This document shows positions 1 through 7,907 of a stretch of 64,000 bases of DNA, one piece after another. Numbering within the stretch: the stretch's first letter is position 1; every line of letters begins with the position of its first letter. This stretch comes from Pelagibius marinus (lineage in GTDB: Bacteria; Pseudomonadota; Alphaproteobacteria; Kiloniellales; Kiloniellaceae), in contig NZ_JACSDK010000013.1 of assembly GCF_014925385.1 (NCBI RefSeq), positions 214,362 to 278,361 of the forward strand, in the 5' to 3' direction. The position numbers and the translations under genes are program-made. Below the pieces are notes generated by a model. The model was not told the origin of the DNA. It saw nothing but the letters and a program-made list of their open reading frames with translations, and ran no database searches.

Positions 1-426
1 AGCTAAGGGGCGCTTACCGGAAATCCATTCAGGGCTGGCTGAAGGTCAGTTCGTGACTCGGTGCGGACTCAAGTGACCTTGAGCCGGGCGCCGGTACTTC
101 TGGAGGGGATCTGGCAGAAAGGGCGCGAGGTAGCCGGTGTCGTCGCCGCTACGGGTCGATCACGAGACCAACTGGACGGGATCGTGGCCGAACTCTTAGC
201 CATTCGCCGCAAATTAGATAATGCGGAAATCGACTTGTCAGCTTGCCCCGCGACCAATAGGGGGCGCCAGCCCGGCGGCTGGCTCCGCGACGCCCCATGG
301 AGGTAGCTTTAGAAAGCGCTCTTTGCTTCCAACGGCCGAATCACAACTAGCCTTGTGACGTGCCGAACTGCGGTAGGACAAGACATGAAAGTCGTCCTGC
401 CCCTCCGCTGCTTCTGAGAAGTCCCG
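1..426. other. Leading stretch without a recognisable gene
   Basis: Open frames on both strands in this stretch are short, overlap each other and match no family I know. It could hold the tail of a gene from outside the window or intergenic DNA. I see no tRNA, hairpin terminator or repeat that I can defend here. Confidence 0.4.
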
Positions 427-1320
427 TCACGCTACCGTCCGAAGGCGCATCTTGGCGGCCTTCATGTCGCGCGCCGGGGGCAATCCGAACATCCGGCCGT
501 ATTCGCGGGTGAATTGCGGGATGCTCTCATATCCCACCGCATAGGCGGCATTGCTAATCATCTGGCCGTCCGCAAGCATGAGCCGCCGTGCCTCTATCAG
601 CCTGAGTTGCTTCTGAAACTGGAGGGGCGAGAGCGAAGTCACCGCACGGAAGTGCTCGTGGAACGACGACTGGCTCATCCCGGCCGCCGCTGCCAACTGT
701 TCCACTCTGAGCGGCTTAGCCAAGTTATCACGGATGAGCGCGACGGCCCGACCCACGCGCTGAACATGGCTTTCCGGAACGCCCAACTTTCGGATTGCCC
801 CTCCATGGCGGCCCAACAACAGCCAGAAATGCAGCTCCCGGATGAGTTGCTTCTCCAGGATCAGCAAGGATGCGGGCCGGTCGAGAAGGCGGAGAAGGCG
901 CAAGGCAGCATCGGCAACTTCCATCTCGGTCGGGTCGACGCGAACCGGAGCGCCAGCGAGGAACGGGGTTGGCCCCATTTCCACCACCAAGCTCTCGATC
1001 ACAGCGGAATCGAGATCAAACACGAGCGAGAGATAGGGCTCACGGACGCTCGCCCGAGTAATTTGGCTCACGGTGGGCACATCAGCCGTGATCAGGAGCG
1101 ACTCGCCCGCGCCAAAATCAAACGTGTCGCTTCCCACCGTCACTCGCTTGGCGCCTTGCAGCACAAGAGCGACAAGCGGCTTTGATACCGCGTATTGTAG
1201 GGCGCTGGGGGAAGTTTGCCGGACAACTGTCACGCCCGAGATTGGCGTGACGGCGACACCGTCGGCATCCGCATGTGCCTGCGCGTAGCGCTTGGCAGCC
1301 TCGAGCAATGTGTGTGTCAT
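427..1320 (-). CDS. AraC family transcriptional regulator
   Basis: 297-residue DNA-binding regulator of the AraC type with an N-terminal AraC_N (cupin-like) sensor half (about residues 20-160) and a C-terminal double helix-turn-helix (about 190-290). The first HTH is visible as LAAAAGMSQSSF near 209-220 and the second, with the typical AVGYES.PQF.REY.R.FG pattern, near 261-279. This layout is typical of AraC regulators that control neighbouring oxidoreductases such as SDRs and Old Yellow Enzymes, and here an OYE remnant and an SDR lie next to it. The inducer cannot be read from the sequence. A 12-bp motif about 50 bp upstream of its start recurs upstream of the SDR gene and may be its operator. 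Confidence 0.9.
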   Translation of the reverse strand: MTHTLLEAAKRYAQAHADADGVAVTPISGVTVVRQTSPSALQYAVSKPLVALVLQGAKRVTVGSDTFDFGAGESLLITADVPTVSQITRASVREPYLSLVFDLDSAVIESLVVEMGPTPFLAGAPVRVDPTEMEVADAALRLLRLLDRPASLLILEKQLIRELHFWLLLGRHGGAIRKLGVPESHVQRVGRAVALIRDNLAKPLRVEQLAAAAGMSQSSFHEHFRAVTSLSPLQFQKQLRLIEARRLMLADGQMISNAAYAVGYESIPQFTREYGRMFGLPPARDMKAAKMRLRTVA

Positions 1321-1368
1321 AAGCTCAGGATAGATCCCGCCACCCTGGCAAGCAATGCCTCAGGAGGG

Positions 1369-1380
1369 ATAGGCAAGAAT
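1369..1380. promoter_or_regulatory. Candidate AraC operator, copy 1
   Basis: ATAGGCAAGAAT lies about 50 bp upstream of the AraC gene start. The identical 12-mer recurs at 2060-2071 upstream of the SDR gene in the same orientation. A partial copy (GGCAAGCAAT) sits at 1347-1356. Two exact copies placed before the regulator and its likely target suggest a shared binding site. This is inference. Confidence 0.4.
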
Positions 1381-1494
1381 ACCGGAGGTATGAGCAAGCC
1401 GCCATCTCCGCTCCGTGATGCGGTCACGTGCCTTTCAGCCTAAGCGAACTCGCCTGCTGGTAATATCGCCGTCGTCAATCTAGGAAGGCAAGTT

Positions 1495-2001
1495 CTAGCC
1501 GCCGAAAGCGCCAAGGATTTCGCCCACGCTGATCGTCGTTGCGCCGGTCAGCTTCTTCGCCCAGCCGGCCAAGTTGCGTCCGGTCTCGCCGTCGACTTCA
1601 GGGAATTCCGGCCCCCGGAAGCGGCGCTGCGAGCAATGGGGGATGCCGGCGCCGGCGCTGACCAGAGGCTCGAGCCATTGGGCCATCTCGTTAGGAGTAG
1701 TGGCAAGGCGCGCGCCAAAGCTCTGCGGCTTCCACTGGCTGAGCCGAAGAATGGCCGGGAACGCCGGCCCTACCGCGGCACGCACCGCAGCGACGACCTC
1801 GGCCGCGAACCGCGACCTTTCGGCGATCGTCGCTCCGCCATAGCGGTCATCGCGACGATTGGTGCCCGACCAGAAGAACTGGTCGATCACATAGCCATGG
1901 GCGCCATGGAGTTCGACCACATCGAAGCCGAGCCTCTTGGCATCGGCGGCTGCGCGCGCGAACGCAGCGATCGTGTCTGCGATGTCATCAACTATCTCGG
2001 C
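1495..2001 (-). pseudogene. Truncated NADH:flavin oxidoreductase (Old Yellow Enzyme family)
   Basis: The reading frame shows the middle of an OYE-family enzyme: IAAFARAAADAKRLGFD, then VELHGAHGYVIDQFFW with N.R.D.YGG, and later PEF...NLAGWAKKLTG.TTISVG. These are the active-site and FMN-binding blocks of a family of about 360-370 residues. Only about 169 codons remain. In-frame reading is blocked upstream by a stop at 2002-2004, and the C-terminal part of the barrel is lost after the ISVG block. No start codon with a ribosome site precedes the homologous part. I therefore read it as a decayed gene. It lies between the AraC gene and the SDR, a common arrangement for intact enoate-reductase loci. 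Confidence 0.75.
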
Positions 2002-2059
2002 TCAGCCGGCGCGGCGGTCGATCGCGTCCTGCACGCGGTCAGGCCCTGTCTTAATAGGA

Positions 2060-2071
2060 ATAGGCAAGAAT
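2060..2071. promoter_or_regulatory. Candidate AraC operator, copy 2
   Basis: Exact copy of the 12-mer ATAGGCAAGAAT found at 1369-1380. It lies about 83 bp upstream of the SDR start codon chosen here, a plausible activator position. See the AraC entry. Confidence 0.4.
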
Positions 2072-2153
2072 GGCCGAGGATTCGACAACACGGCTCCGGA
2101 TCGGTCGACCATAGTGCGGATAGCCCAAACACCAGCCAACCATGGAGCCTTCG

Positions 2154-2906
2154 ATGACCACCATTTCGATCGTTACCGGCGCCAACCGCGGTCTCGGCCG
2201 CAACACCGCCATCAGCATCGCCCGCCACGGCGGCGACGTGATCTTCACCTATCGCAACGGCGCCGACCAAGCCCGTGAAGTCGTCGCCGAGATCGAGGCG
2301 CTGGGCCGCAAAGCGGTCGCCATCCAGCTCGACGTCTCCAACATCTCGGCCTTTGCCGGTTACGCCTACAAGGTCCGAGCGACGCTGCAGTCGTGGGGCC
2401 GCGATACGTTCGACCACCTGGTCAACAATGCCGGCCATGGCGAGATGGCCGGTATCGCCGAGACCACCGAAGCGCAGTTCGACCAGCTGTTCAACGTCCA
2501 TGTGAAGGGCGTCTTCTTCCTGACCCAGACGCTGCTCCCGCTGATGGCCGATGGTGGCCGCATCGTGAACTTTTCGTCGGGCCTGACCCGCGTGTCCTAT
2601 CCGGGCTTCTCGGCCTATTCGGCAGCCAAGGGCGCCGTCGAGATCCTGACGCTCTACATGGCAAAGGAATTCGGCAGCCGTGGCATCACCGCCAACACCA
2701 TCGCGCCGGGCGCGATCGAGACCGACTTCCTGGGCGGCGCCGTTCGCGACACGCCGGCCTATAACGAGGCTTTCGCCGCGATGACCGCGCTCGGCCGCGT
2801 CGGCCTGCCGGAGGACATCGGTCCAGCGGTCGCCAGCCTGCTCGGCCCGGACAATCGCTGGGTCACCGCGCAGCGCATCGAAGTGTCGGGCGGCCAGAAC
2901 ATCTGA
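2154..2906 (+). CDS. SDR family NAD(P)-dependent oxidoreductase
   Basis: Classical short-chain dehydrogenase/reductase of 250 residues. The Rossmann motif TGANRGLG is at residues 8-15, NNAG at 91-94, and the catalytic set is Ser141/142, Tyr155 and Lys159 (YSAAK). The ATG at 2154 is preferred because GGAG (2144-2147) stands 6 nt before it. The in-frame ATG at 2142 has no ribosome site. Close relatives include reductases of small carbonyls and 3-oxoacyl groups; the substrate here is unknown. It is the likely target of the AraC regulator at 427-1320 because a shared 12-bp motif precedes both genes. Confidence 0.9.
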   Translation: MTTISIVTGANRGLGRNTAISIARHGGDVIFTYRNGADQAREVVAEIEALGRKAVAIQLDVSNISAFAGYAYKVRATLQSWGRDTFDHLVNNAGHGEMAGIAETTEAQFDQLFNVHVKGVFFLTQTLLPLMADGGRIVNFSSGLTRVSYPGFSAYSAAKGAVEILTLYMAKEFGSRGITANTIAPGAIETDFLGGAVRDTPAYNEAFAAMTALGRVGLPEDIGPAVASLLGPDNRWVTAQRIEVSGGQNI

Positions 2907-3543
2907 CCCTCGACGAACCGATCCGGGCATTCCCCCGAACCCGAGTCGGACACGAGGCCGCCGCGCAGCTGCGCACGACGCGGCGGCCTCCGCCTTCTTA
3001 AGTGGGATTAAGGCGCTTTCGGGGACTTCCGCTGCTGGCACGAAGCGGACTTCGGCCGGTTGGGGTTTGGATGTCTGCTTTTGACCCGGTGCGGAAGTAG
3101 CGCCACATTCCATCGCAAACGCTGCACCATTGCTTCGCACCGGCGCACTCGGCGATCTGGCCACTGCCGGCTTCAGCGTTGTCTTGTTTCCTGAGCTAAG
3201 GCCCCGATGTCCGTCGCAGATAGAGCCAGGAGTTCGTTGAACGCTGCAGCCGTGAGTCCTCGATTTTCCATTGCGGCGGCTTCGCCGGACGGCATGCAGC
3301 TATCACGCTGAGCTCTCGGCCCGCGGCTGCGCGTTCATTCCTTGCTCAAAACTAGCTGGAAGGGGGATACAGCGATCAAGGGTCCGAATGGTCGATTGGC
3401 TCAGGGCGCGCCAAATCAGGTCCCTGCCACGAGCCAAAGGAACGTGGGGCATCGCGCTCTATTCTTGGCGCGTTGGCGGGATCCTGCCTTTGCGATCAAG
3501 ATGAGCCACACCAGTGTCTCCAGGGGAGGTCGCAGATCTTCAC
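2907..3543. other. Intergenic region without a convincing gene
   Basis: Between the SDR and the MarR gene there are only short open frames with no family match. The left part contains a degenerate interspersed repeat (3021-3115). The rest shows nothing I can assign. Confidence 0.5.
3021..3115. repeat. Degenerate interspersed GTCCGCT/AGCGGAC-type repeat
   Basis: TCCGCT (3028-3033) and AGCGGA (3044-3049) form an inverted repeat, followed by a second diverged unit beginning ATGTCTGCTTTTGAC. On the minus strand it reads as the spurious peptide GQKQTS...VRFVP. I recall such peptides as the signature of a short intergenic repeat family scattered through alphaproteobacterial genomes. Related hairpins occur at 29372-29396 and 30957-30981. 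Confidence 0.4.
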
Positions 3544-4113
3544 CTATCCGCGTGGTGAGCCTGCAGCTTCTGCTTCGCCTTTATTTTTAGCCAGAAACAG
3601 ACTGCGCTTTGTCAGATCGAGTGGCGCCCTGCTATACGCGTTGTTGACGTGAACGAGCTTGGACAGAAGACCGAGAAATATTGCCTGTTCATCTTCGTCG
3701 AGCGGTTCAAGAAGCCTGCGTTGAACTGCCGCGATAGATTCCGTTGTCTCCAGCAGGAGTTTTTCACCGGCCTCGCTGATCGTCGCGGTCTTAATTCTCT
3801 GATTGCTTGTCGGAACGGTGCGGTGAATCAGGGACTTGTTCTCCAGCGTCTTCAGGACGGTCCCCACGGTCGAACGGTCAATCGCGATGATCTTGCTCAA
3901 GCTCCGTTGGTCGATTCCAGGCTGATCTCGAATCGCCAGCAGCGACGCGTATTGGATTGGGGTCAAACCGAATTCCCCTAGTTCTTCGGCGAAAAAAGAT
4001 ACCGAAATCTGCTGACAACGCCTGACGAGATGCCCCGGCGATTCATATATGTCGTCGATCTTGGGCGGCGTCTTGTTGGCCGCATCTCCGCTCCAAAAGC
4101 TCATTTCTCTCAT
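3544..4113 (-). CDS. MarR family transcriptional regulator
   Basis: 189-residue winged-helix regulator. The MarR fold is visible from about residue 25 to 150: GLTPIQYASLLAI, then the recognition helix DQRSLSKIIAIDRSTVGTVLKTLENKSLI, then the wing with R....NQRIKTATISEAGEKLL. It is transcribed divergently from the aromatic catabolic operon starting at 4249, so it most likely controls that operon as a repressor released by an aromatic acid. The 135-bp divergent intergenic region holds two CTGTC/GACAG palindromes, suitable as its operators. The C-terminal tail of about 35 residues beyond the usual MarR end is basic and without a recognised domain. Confidence 0.92.
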   Translation of the reverse strand: MREMSFWSGDAANKTPPKIDDIYESPGHLVRRCQQISVSFFAEELGEFGLTPIQYASLLAIRDQPGIDQRSLSKIIAIDRSTVGTVLKTLENKSLIHRTVPTSNQRIKTATISEAGEKLLLETTESIAAVQRRLLEPLDEDEQAIFLGLLSKLVHVNNAYSRAPLDLTKRSLFLAKNKGEAEAAGSPRG

Positions 4114-4172
4114 ACCTTTGTTGCGCCGCGACCCTGCATTTCTCGGCCCATCACGTCCCCATAATCACCTGA

Positions 4173-4214
4173 TTGACAGTATCCTGTCGATAAAATATAG
4201 CTGTCAACCGACAG
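4173..4214. promoter_or_regulatory. Candidate MarR operator palindromes
   Basis: Two inverted repeats lie in the divergent promoter region: TTGACAG-TATC-CTGTCGA at 4173-4190 (one mismatch) and CTGTC-AACC-GACAG at 4201-4214 (perfect). All half-sites share GACAG. An AT-rich TAAAATATAG lies between them and could be part of a -10 region. The position between the MarR gene and the operon it faces makes these the natural operator candidates. Confidence 0.5.
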
Positions 4215-4248
4215 TGCTCTGACGGTTTGAGGCGAAGGGAGGGTGCAG

Positions 4249-5109
4249 ATGAAGATCTGTCGATTCGATGGGGGCCGCATCGGATGTGTGGACGGCGACG
4301 AAGTGGCAGACGTGACCGACTGCTTCGCAAAGCTGCCATCCTTTTCGTACCCGTTCCCCCAGCACGACCTGATGGTTGCCGAGTTGCCGAATCTTCTGGC
4401 TGCGGTTCGCAGCGCGGTTCCGTCGGCACCGCGTCGTCGCGTATCCGAGGTAAAGCTCGAAGTGCCGGTCGCCAATCCTGGCAAGATCATCGCGGCGCCG
4501 GTGAATTATAAGAAGCACCTCGATGAGGTGCGCGAGCAGGCCGATCTCCATCACGGCAATGAGGCGCACATGCGCCAAATTCGCGAGATCGGGCTGTTTC
4601 TTAAGGCGAACTCCTCTCTAATCGGCCCCGCCGAGGCGGTGCGGATCGGCATGCCGGACCGACGCAACGATCATGAAATCGAATTGGCGGTCGTCATCGG
4701 AAAGACGGCCAAGAACGTATCGGCTTCCGACGCGCTCAACTACGTGGCGGGGTACTCCATCGCCTTCGACATGACTGTCCGCGGTCCGGAGGACCGCAGC
4801 TTCCGTAAATCGCTGGATACCTATTCGGTCCTTGGGCCATGGCTCGTGACGGCCGACGAGATTCCCGACCCGAGCAATCTCGGGTTCGAGCTCAAGGTGA
4901 ACGGCGAGACTCGCCAGAAGGCCAACACCAGGGACCTCGTTCTGGGGGTCGGTGAACTCATCGAATTCGCCTCGAGCTTCTACACGCTCCACCCCGGCGA
5001 TCTGATCTTTACCGGCACACCCGAAGGCGTGGCGCCGGTCGTGGCGGGCGACCGAATGGACGCGACTTTCGACGGTATTGGCGCAATGTCCATCGAAGTG
5101 CTCGCCTGA
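4249..5109 (+). CDS. Fumarylacetoacetate hydrolase family protein, likely acylpyruvate hydrolase of the gentisate pathway
   Basis: 286-residue FAA-hydrolase-fold enzyme. Family signatures are PVNYKKH (84-90) and the metal/acid block DHEIELAVVIGK (141-152, with Glu143 and Glu145), followed by Asp174 and the C-terminal LHPGDLIFTGTPEGV. Such enzymes cleave or hydrate 2,4-dioxo acids. In an operon with gentisate dioxygenase the expected substrate is fumarylpyruvate or, because no maleylpyruvate isomerase gene is present, maleylpyruvate directly. The ATG at 4249 follows a strong AGGGAGG; an in-frame GTG two codons earlier is less likely. It is the first gene of the long operon controlled by the divergent MarR gene. 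Confidence 0.85.
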   Translation: MKICRFDGGRIGCVDGDEVADVTDCFAKLPSFSYPFPQHDLMVAELPNLLAAVRSAVPSAPRRRVSEVKLEVPVANPGKIIAAPVNYKKHLDEVREQADLHHGNEAHMRQIREIGLFLKANSSLIGPAEAVRIGMPDRRNDHEIELAVVIGKTAKNVSASDALNYVAGYSIAFDMTVRGPEDRSFRKSLDTYSVLGPWLVTADEIPDPSNLGFELKVNGETRQKANTRDLVLGVGELIEFASSFYTLHPGDLIFTGTPEGVAPVVAGDRMDATFDGIGAMSIEVLA

Positions 5110-5120
5110 AGGGAGGAAGC

Positions 5121-6356
5121 ATGCCGAAACTTGATCGGAATGTGATCGTCATCGGAGGTGGCATTGGCGGGCTCTCCGCTGCCTATGCCCTGTCCCTTAT
5201 CGGTAAATCGGTGACCGTTCTTGAGCAGGCTGAGGAATTCGCCGAGATCGGCGCCGGCATCCAGCTCGGACCCAACAGCTACAAGATGTTCGGGCGCCTC
5301 GGCATCGTAGACGACGTTAACGCCGTCTCCGCGTTTCCCGACCACCTCATGATGCGCGACAGCATCACAGCCGAGGTAGTGACAAAGATCAGGGCGGCGG
5401 AGGAATTTCGCAAGCGATTTGGCTATCCCTATGCGGTGATCCACCGGGCAGACCTGCACTCTGTGTTGCTGCGCCGCTGCCAGGCATCCGACAACGTGCA
5501 GCTCCGCGTGAATTCCAGGGTAACAGATATCCAGGAAGCAGGGCACGGCGTCGAGGTGACAACCGAAGGCGGCCGCGTATTTTCGGCGGAGAGCCTGATT
5601 GGAGCGGATGGCATCCGCTCGATGACGCGCGAGCTGATTGCCGGAGACCGTGTGCGTCCGGCGGACCATATCGCCTACCGCGCAGTCCTCCCCGCTGCGG
5701 AGATTCCCGACGAACTTCGCACCAACACTATGACGCTCTGGGCCGGCGAGAAAACCCACCTGGTCCAGTATCCGCTGCGTGGTGGCGATCTTTTCAATCT
5801 GGTTGCCGTATTCCATTCCGACAGGTTCGTCGAGGGGTGGAACGCAGAGGGCGATCCGGAGGAACTCCACGCCAAGTTCGCCGACAAGTGCGACGAGGTG
5901 CAGACGCTGCTCGGCAAGATCGATAGCTGGCGGATGTGGGTTCTGAACGACCGCGAGCCCATCCGTGACTGGGTGAAAGGACGCATCGCACTTCTCGGCG
6001 ATGCGGCACATCCCATGCTCCAGTATCTGGCGCAAGGCGCCAACATGGCCGTCGAAGATGCGGTCTGTCTCGCGGACATGCTCGTCAATGAATGCGGCGA
6101 TTACGAAAAGGCGTTCCTCCGCTATCGGGATGCGCGGTACCTGCGCACGACACGCGTGCAAATGACCGCGCGCCTCTACGGAGAAATCTATCACGCCAGC
6201 GGTGCCGCGCGCGATTTCAGGAATGCGGAGCTGAGTTCGTGGCCCGAAGAACGGCACTACCAGGGCATGTCCTGGCTCTACGGGATATCACCGACATGGC
6301 GGGATGATGGGGGCACCGAGCCCTTGGAGGAAAGGGCGGTGGGCACCACAGCTTGA
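5121..6356 (+). CDS. FAD-dependent aromatic monooxygenase, 3-hydroxybenzoate 6-hydroxylase-like
   Basis: 411-residue group A flavoprotein hydroxylase. The FAD-binding GGGIGG motif is at residues 12-17, the DG motif GADG at 161-164, and the second FAD motif GDAAHP at 293-298. It is followed by MLQYLAQGANMAVEDA. The QYLAQGA pattern is characteristic of 3-hydroxybenzoate 6-hydroxylases and salicylate hydroxylases. With a gentisate dioxygenase in the same operon, conversion of 3-hydroxybenzoate to gentisate using NADH and oxygen is the best prediction; salicylate 5-hydroxylation is less likely because that enzyme type is multi-component. The gene starts 11 bp after the FAA hydrolase, with GGGAGG before the ATG. 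Confidence 0.85.
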   Translation: MPKLDRNVIVIGGGIGGLSAAYALSLIGKSVTVLEQAEEFAEIGAGIQLGPNSYKMFGRLGIVDDVNAVSAFPDHLMMRDSITAEVVTKIRAAEEFRKRFGYPYAVIHRADLHSVLLRRCQASDNVQLRVNSRVTDIQEAGHGVEVTTEGGRVFSAESLIGADGIRSMTRELIAGDRVRPADHIAYRAVLPAAEIPDELRTNTMTLWAGEKTHLVQYPLRGGDLFNLVAVFHSDRFVEGWNAEGDPEELHAKFADKCDEVQTLLGKIDSWRMWVLNDREPIRDWVKGRIALLGDAAHPMLQYLAQGANMAVEDAVCLADMLVNECGDYEKAFLRYRDARYLRTTRVQMTARLYGEIYHASGAARDFRNAELSSWPEERHYQGMSWLYGISPTWRDDGGTEPLEERAVGTTA

Positions 6357-6383
6357 ACTAATAGAACAACTGGGGAGGAAAGT

Positions 6384-7400
6384 ATGAAACGAATTGCATT
6401 TGGCGCTATGGCCGCCGCCGTGACGCTTGCTGCGAACGGCGTGCACGCCCAAGAGGTGACGTTGCGCTACAGTGAGTGGTTGCCGCCGACTTACTTCATG
6501 AACGAGCGGGGACTTTACCCCTATTTCGAAGAGATCGAGCGCGTTACCGAAGGGCGCGTGGTCGTCGAGAAGTCGGCCGCACCGCTTGGGCCACCGCCGC
6601 GCAACTATCAGCTCGCGCTCGACGGTATCGCGGACATCACCTGGGGGCTTCATGGCTATACGCCTGGCACATTCCCTCTGAGCGAAATGGTCGAGCTGCC
6701 GTTTCACTCGACTGATGCCGAGAAAAACTCGGTGGCTTACTGGAGAGTTTTCAAGGAGTTTCTCGAACCTGCGGGCATGCATCCGGGCGTCCACACGCTA
6801 ACGGTGCACACCCAGCCGCCGGGACAACTCTTCAACAGGGTCCGGCCGATCGGAGCGCCCGGAGATTTCCAGGGGCTTAAGATCCGGTCCACCAACAGTG
6901 GTGTTGCAAACGCGATTGCGCGGCTTGGCGCCACCCCGGTCGGAATACCGGTGACTGAAATGCGCGAAGCGCTCGAGAAGGGAATCGTTGACGGTGTGTC
7001 CCTCACCGATGAGGCGCTCTTCAACTTCCATATCCAGGAATTCGTGTCCTACGAGATGGCAGTGCCTGGGGGACTCTACAACGCATCCATGTTCCTCGTG
7101 GTCAACGAGGCGAAATGGAACCAGATCTCGCCCGAGGATCGCGAGGCGATCATGTCGATCTCTGGTGAGACCCTTGCGCGCAAGCTGGGCAGGGTCTGGC
7201 AGGATGAACAGGATGCAGCGGTGCAGAAGGCACGTGACGCGGGGATCGATATCTCGGTGCCAGAGGGCGAACTGCTCGACTATTTGCACGAACAGCTCGA
7301 CAGCCTCGAAACCGAATTGGTTGAGAAAGTCGATGCCAAGGGCGTCGACGGCGCGGCGGTGCTGAAAGCCTATCGTGACCTTTCCGGCAGTGATGGCTGA
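6384..7400 (+). CDS. dctP: TRAP transporter substrate-binding protein (DctP family)
   Basis: 338-residue periplasmic solute receptor. A signal peptide is clear (MKRIAFGAMAAAVTLAANGVHA, cleavage after AHA/VHA near residue 22). The mature part has the DctP pattern: YFEEIERVTEGRVVVE, a block GLKIRSTNSG near 170 that in this family contains the carboxylate-binding Arg, and VTEMREALEKGIVDGV. It binds the organic-acid ligand and hands it to the DctQM membrane pair encoded directly downstream. Its place between a hydroxybenzoate hydroxylase and a Rieske oxygenase suggests that the ligand is an aromatic carboxylate. TRAP systems for aromatic acids are known, but the ligand cannot be read from sequence alone. 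Confidence 0.9.
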   Translation: MKRIAFGAMAAAVTLAANGVHAQEVTLRYSEWLPPTYFMNERGLYPYFEEIERVTEGRVVVEKSAAPLGPPPRNYQLALDGIADITWGLHGYTPGTFPLSEMVELPFHSTDAEKNSVAYWRVFKEFLEPAGMHPGVHTLTVHTQPPGQLFNRVRPIGAPGDFQGLKIRSTNSGVANAIARLGATPVGIPVTEMREALEKGIVDGVSLTDEALFNFHIQEFVSYEMAVPGGLYNASMFLVVNEAKWNQISPEDREAIMSISGETLARKLGRVWQDEQDAAVQKARDAGIDISVPEGELLDYLHEQLDSLETELVEKVDAKGVDGAAVLKAYRDLSGSDG

Positions 7401-7403
7401 GCC

Positions 7404-7907
7404 ATGTATCCACAGCTCGTCACTCAAATTGAGGTGGCGTTCAAGATCGCGGCGAGCGCGCTGATGGCCGGACTGGTGGCGATCACGTTCGTGGACGTGA
7501 TCGGCCGCCAGTTCGGGGCACCGATTTCGGCAGCATTCGAACTCACGCAGATCGCTGTCGGCACCATGTTCTACATTGCGCTGCCCTTCGTCACGCTGCG
7601 CCGGGAGCATATCACGGTCGATCTGGTTCCCTTCATGGAAGATGGACCGACCGGGAAGGCAATCGGTGTCGCGATTGACCTTCTGTCCACCGTCCTTGTT
7701 GGCGTGGCGGCGTGGCAGCTCTGGGTGCAGGCCGACACGCTGGAAATGTTCACCTCGGTCATGATGTTCCTCGGTTGGCCCCTAGCGCCCATCGTACGCG
7801 TGATGGCGATCCTCACGGGGCTGACCGCGGCCGTCTGTTTGGCGCTGGCGATCACACGCGCGACATCGGCCACGTTGCACCCATCAGAAGATGAGCAGAA
7901 CACATGA
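7404..7907 (+). CDS. dctQ: TRAP transporter small permease (DctQ family)
   Basis: 167-residue small membrane subunit with four hydrophobic segments (about residues 14-34, 45-65, 85-105 and 125-148). The family block FVDVIGRQFGAPISAAFELTQ and the following REHITVDLV are typical of DctQ. It starts 3 bp after the receptor stop codon and overlaps the large permease by four bases (ATGA), so the three TRAP subunits are translationally coupled. It associates with DctM in the inner membrane for sodium-driven solute import. Confidence 0.9.
   Translation: MYPQLVTQIEVAFKIAASALMAGLVAITFVDVIGRQFGAPISAAFELTQIAVGTMFYIALPFVTLRREHITVDLVPFMEDGPTGKAIGVAIDLLSTVLVGVAAWQLWVQADTLEMFTSVMMFLGWPLAPIVRVMAILTGLTAAVCLALAITRATSATLHPSEDEQNT

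Noticed and set aside
4980..6257. Long open frame (425 codons) on the minus strand opposite the monooxygenase gene
   Set aside because: It is antisense to a gene with complete FAD motifs and an operon position, has no recognisable domain, and is expected in high-GC DNA.
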